A stretch of 7,447 nucleotides of DNA from Limnohabitans sp. (lineage in GTDB: Bacteria > Pseudomonadota > Gammaproteobacteria > Burkholderiales > Burkholderiaceae_C). A program made the position numbers and the translations under genes. The stretch spans positions 1 to 7,447 of the forward strand of contig JANQXJ010000054.1 of assembly GCA_030729445.1 (NCBI GenBank). The letters are read 5' to 3'. Numbering within the stretch: position 1 is the first letter of the stretch; each line of letters starts with the position of its first letter. Under the pieces are notes generated by a model, which was given only the letters and a program-made list of their open reading frames with translations, had not been told where the DNA came from and ran no database searches. Of this stretch, positions 7,063 to 7,447 are shown in pieces.

Positions 7063-7447
7063 ATGAGTTTGATACCAAAAAAAGGCACGGTTTATGTCGT
7101 TGATGACGACGAAGCCGTGCGTGATTCCTTGCAGTGGTTGCTCGAGGGCAAGGACTACCGGGTGCGCTGTTTTGACAGCGCCGAATCTTTCATCAGCCGC
7201 TACGACCCTCGCGAAGTGGCCTGCCTGATCGCTGATATTCGCATGGGCGGCATGACCGGTCTGGAGTTGCAAGACCGCTTGATCGAGCGCAAGTCACCTC
7301 TGCCCATCGTGTTCATCACCGGTCACGGCGACGTGCCCATGGCGGTGAACACCATGAAAAAAGGTGCCATGGACTTCATCCAAAAGCCCTTCAAAGAAGA
7401 AGAACTGCTGGGTCTGGTCGAGCGCATGCTCGACGAAGCCCGTGACT
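7063..7447 (+). CDS. FixJ-type response regulator, receiver domain, 3' end beyond window
   Basis: Cytosolic partner of the upstream kinase; phosphorylation of its receiver domain would switch an output domain. The 128 visible residues form a full receiver: acidic pocket D14/D15 in VVDDDEAV, phosphoacceptor D58 in LIADIRMGGM, T86 in FITGHGDVPMAV, and K108 in QKPF. The ITGHGDVP and DFIQKPF stretches are typical of the FixJ/StyR/TodT family, so a LuxR-type helix-turn-helix output domain is expected after the edge but is not seen. The residue four after D58 is Gly where most receivers have Pro. Same operon as the kinase, 28 nt after its stop, with no terminator or promoter between. Confidence 0.93.
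   Translation, partial: MSLIPKKGTVYVVDDDEAVRDSLQWLLEGKDYRVRCFDSAESFISRYDPREVACLIADIRMGGMTGLELQDRLIERKSPLPIVFITGHGDVPMAVNTMKKGAMDFIQKPFKEEELLGLVERMLDEARD

Overview
The window suggests a moderately GC-rich betaproteobacterium, most likely Burkholderiales and probably Comamonadaceae (Limnohabitans/Rhodoferax/Polaromonas/Acidovorax type). The basis is the homodimeric-type AceE, a two-lipoyl-domain AceF, strong G/C third-position bias, and a FixL/FixJ-like two-component pair with an aceE-adjacent layout of the kind I recall from that family. This assignment is from recalled similarity, not a search.

Layout. The left 4.4 kb is a leftward (minus-strand) operon. aceE (E1 of pyruvate dehydrogenase, 898 aa, complete) is followed after 15 nt by aceF (E2, dihydrolipoamide acetyltransferase), which runs off the left edge only a few codons short of its expected end. 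The right 3 kb is a rightward operon. It begins with a large membrane sensor histidine kinase (TM1, a periplasmic domain of about 230 aa, TM2, PAS, PAS, HisKA, HATPase). After 28 nt comes a FixJ-type response regulator whose receiver domain is complete but whose DNA-binding domain lies beyond the right edge.

The two operons diverge from one intergenic region of about 134-176 bp (4360 to 4493 or 4535). It holds a good sigma70-like promoter for aceE and a weaker candidate for the kinase with an overlapping -35. It also holds a perfect 10-bp palindrome at about -42 of the predicted aceE start site, a short leader ORF with a Shine-Dalgarno-like sequence, and a 16-bp interrupted palindrome near the kinase start.

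How it may work together: AceE decarboxylates pyruvate and AceF transfers the acetyl group to CoA, so this is the entry to the TCA cycle. The divergent sensor/regulator pair is well placed to control that step, or to respond to a substrate linked to it. That link is inferred from position only. There are no RNA genes, mobile elements or CRISPR arrays that I can support, and no gene-free stretch exceeds 300 bases. The most interesting part is the uncharacterised two-component system and its shared regulatory region with the pyruvate dehydrogenase operon.
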